From NCBI GenBank assembly GCA_016784705.1, contig JADHUD010000032.1, forward strand, positions 1 through 14,168: DNA of 14,168 nt, in the 5' to 3' direction. A program made the translations under genes and the position numbers. The first letter of the stretch is position 1, and the number at the start of each line of letters is the position of its first letter. Below the pieces are notes generated by a model. That model worked only from the letters and a program-made list of their open reading frames with translations. It did no database searches and was not told where the DNA came from. Of the stretch, positions 13,899-14,168 are shown one piece after another. This stretch comes from Spirochaetia bacterium. Lineage in GTDB: Bacteria > Spirochaetota > Spirochaetia > JABMQR01.

Positions 13899-14168
13899 TC
13901 ATCCAATCATGTGTCTGATATTTTCAACTGAAATTTTCCCTTCCATCGGACCGAAGGCTGCGGTATTTAAAGCGCCGGCAGCAGCTGCCAGTTTCATTAT
14001 TTCCGGAAGCGGAAGATTTTCGATAAGACCGCAGATGCAGGCTCCGTCAAAACAGTCTCCTGCTCCTGTCGGATCTACTGCATTCACCTGATAAACTCCC
14101 AGCTGATAGGCAGCTGATCTGGTATACACGGTGGATCCATCAGAACCCCTCTTCAGGATGATGATTTC
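13899..14168 (-). CDS. PfkB-family carbohydrate kinase, C-terminal fragment (partial, 5' end outside window)
   Basis: The frame is open from the window edge to TGA at 13901-13899, showing the last 89 residues. It contains the second PfkB signature 'DPTGAGDCFDGACICG', with the catalytic Asp in GAGD and the anion-hole glycines, preceded by 'ILKRGSDGS', the usual strand before the ATP site, and followed by the helix 'IMKLAAAAGALNTAAFGP', typical of ribokinase-type enzymes. It phosphorylates a sugar or sugar acid such as 2-keto-3-deoxygluconate, fructose or ribose; the specificity residues are outside the window. A GTG at 14129 is not the start, because the frame continues upstream. The flavin reductase gene begins 16 bp after its stop, with its ribosome-binding site directly after the stop, so the two are cotranscribed. 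Confidence 0.9.
   Translation of the reverse strand, partial: EIIILKRGSDGSTVYTRSAAYQLGVYQVNAVDPTGAGDCFDGACICGLIENLPLPEIMKLAAAAGALNTAAFGPMEGKISVENIRHMIG

Noticed and set aside
1..14168. CRISPR array, tRNA, rRNA, complete insertion sequence or prophage
   Set aside because: No regularly spaced repeats, cloverleaf-like sequence, transposase, integrase or phage structural gene was seen on either strand.

Overview
The window looks like chromosomal DNA from a diderm (outer-membrane) bacterium of moderate, slightly AT-leaning composition. Four products carry clear export signals: two or three lipoproteins, a probable outer-membrane barrel and a periplasmic or surface peptidase. The combination of these envelope proteins, an LpoB/COG3014 lipoprotein pair, and several xylose-isomerase-like TIM-barrel, Gfo/Idh/MocA and PfkB sugar genes fits a free-living fermentative spirochaete. 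That placement is inference. No rRNA, tRNA or marker gene in the window proves it.

Layout, left to right. (1) Positions 2-217 (+): the 3' end of a PIG-L (LmbE-like) deacetylase, overlapping tail to tail with a sugar phosphate isomerase/epimerase (206-1057, -). (2) Positions 1192-2742 (-): an exported protein with a papain-type Cys/His/Asn signature. (3) A 469-bp AT-rich divergent intergenic region, then a two-gene envelope operon (3212-5708, +) encoding a signal-peptide protein that may be a beta-barrel and a large lipoprotein, closed by a textbook terminator. (4) Positions 5932-9505 (+): pyruvate kinase of the K+-independent sequence type, then lpoB-like and COG3014-like lipoprotein genes. 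(5) Positions 9649-10086 (+): a small stand-alone two-CBS-domain protein with a hairpin behind it. (6) Positions 10151-10400 (-): a decayed gene. (7) Positions 10459-14168 (-): a tightly packed catabolic operon. In transcription order it holds a PfkB-type sugar kinase (cut by the window edge), an Old-Yellow-Enzyme-type flavin reductase, a Gfo/Idh/MocA dehydrogenase and a TIM-barrel isomerase/epimerase.

How the genes fit together. The right-hand operon has the parts for a sugar, polyol or glycoside route: oxidation by the Gfo/Idh/MocA enzyme, isomerisation, epimerisation or elimination by the TIM barrel, reduction by the flavin enzyme and phosphorylation by the kinase. The left-hand PIG-L/TIM-barrel pair suggests more carbohydrate processing. 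Pyruvate kinase is the shared glycolytic exit. The LpoB/COG3014 pair belongs to cell-wall synthesis control.

The most notable points are: the gene remnant at 10151-10400, whose frame is broken by an exact 11-bp tandem duplication and whose restored N-terminus resembles Wadjet JetA; the papain-like exported peptidase with Asn where papain has its oxyanion Gln; three degenerate GGGGnCnGACC elements at gene boundaries, one forming a hairpin directly on a ribosome-binding site; and the flavin-reductase-containing sugar operon. No complete new defence or mobile system is visible.
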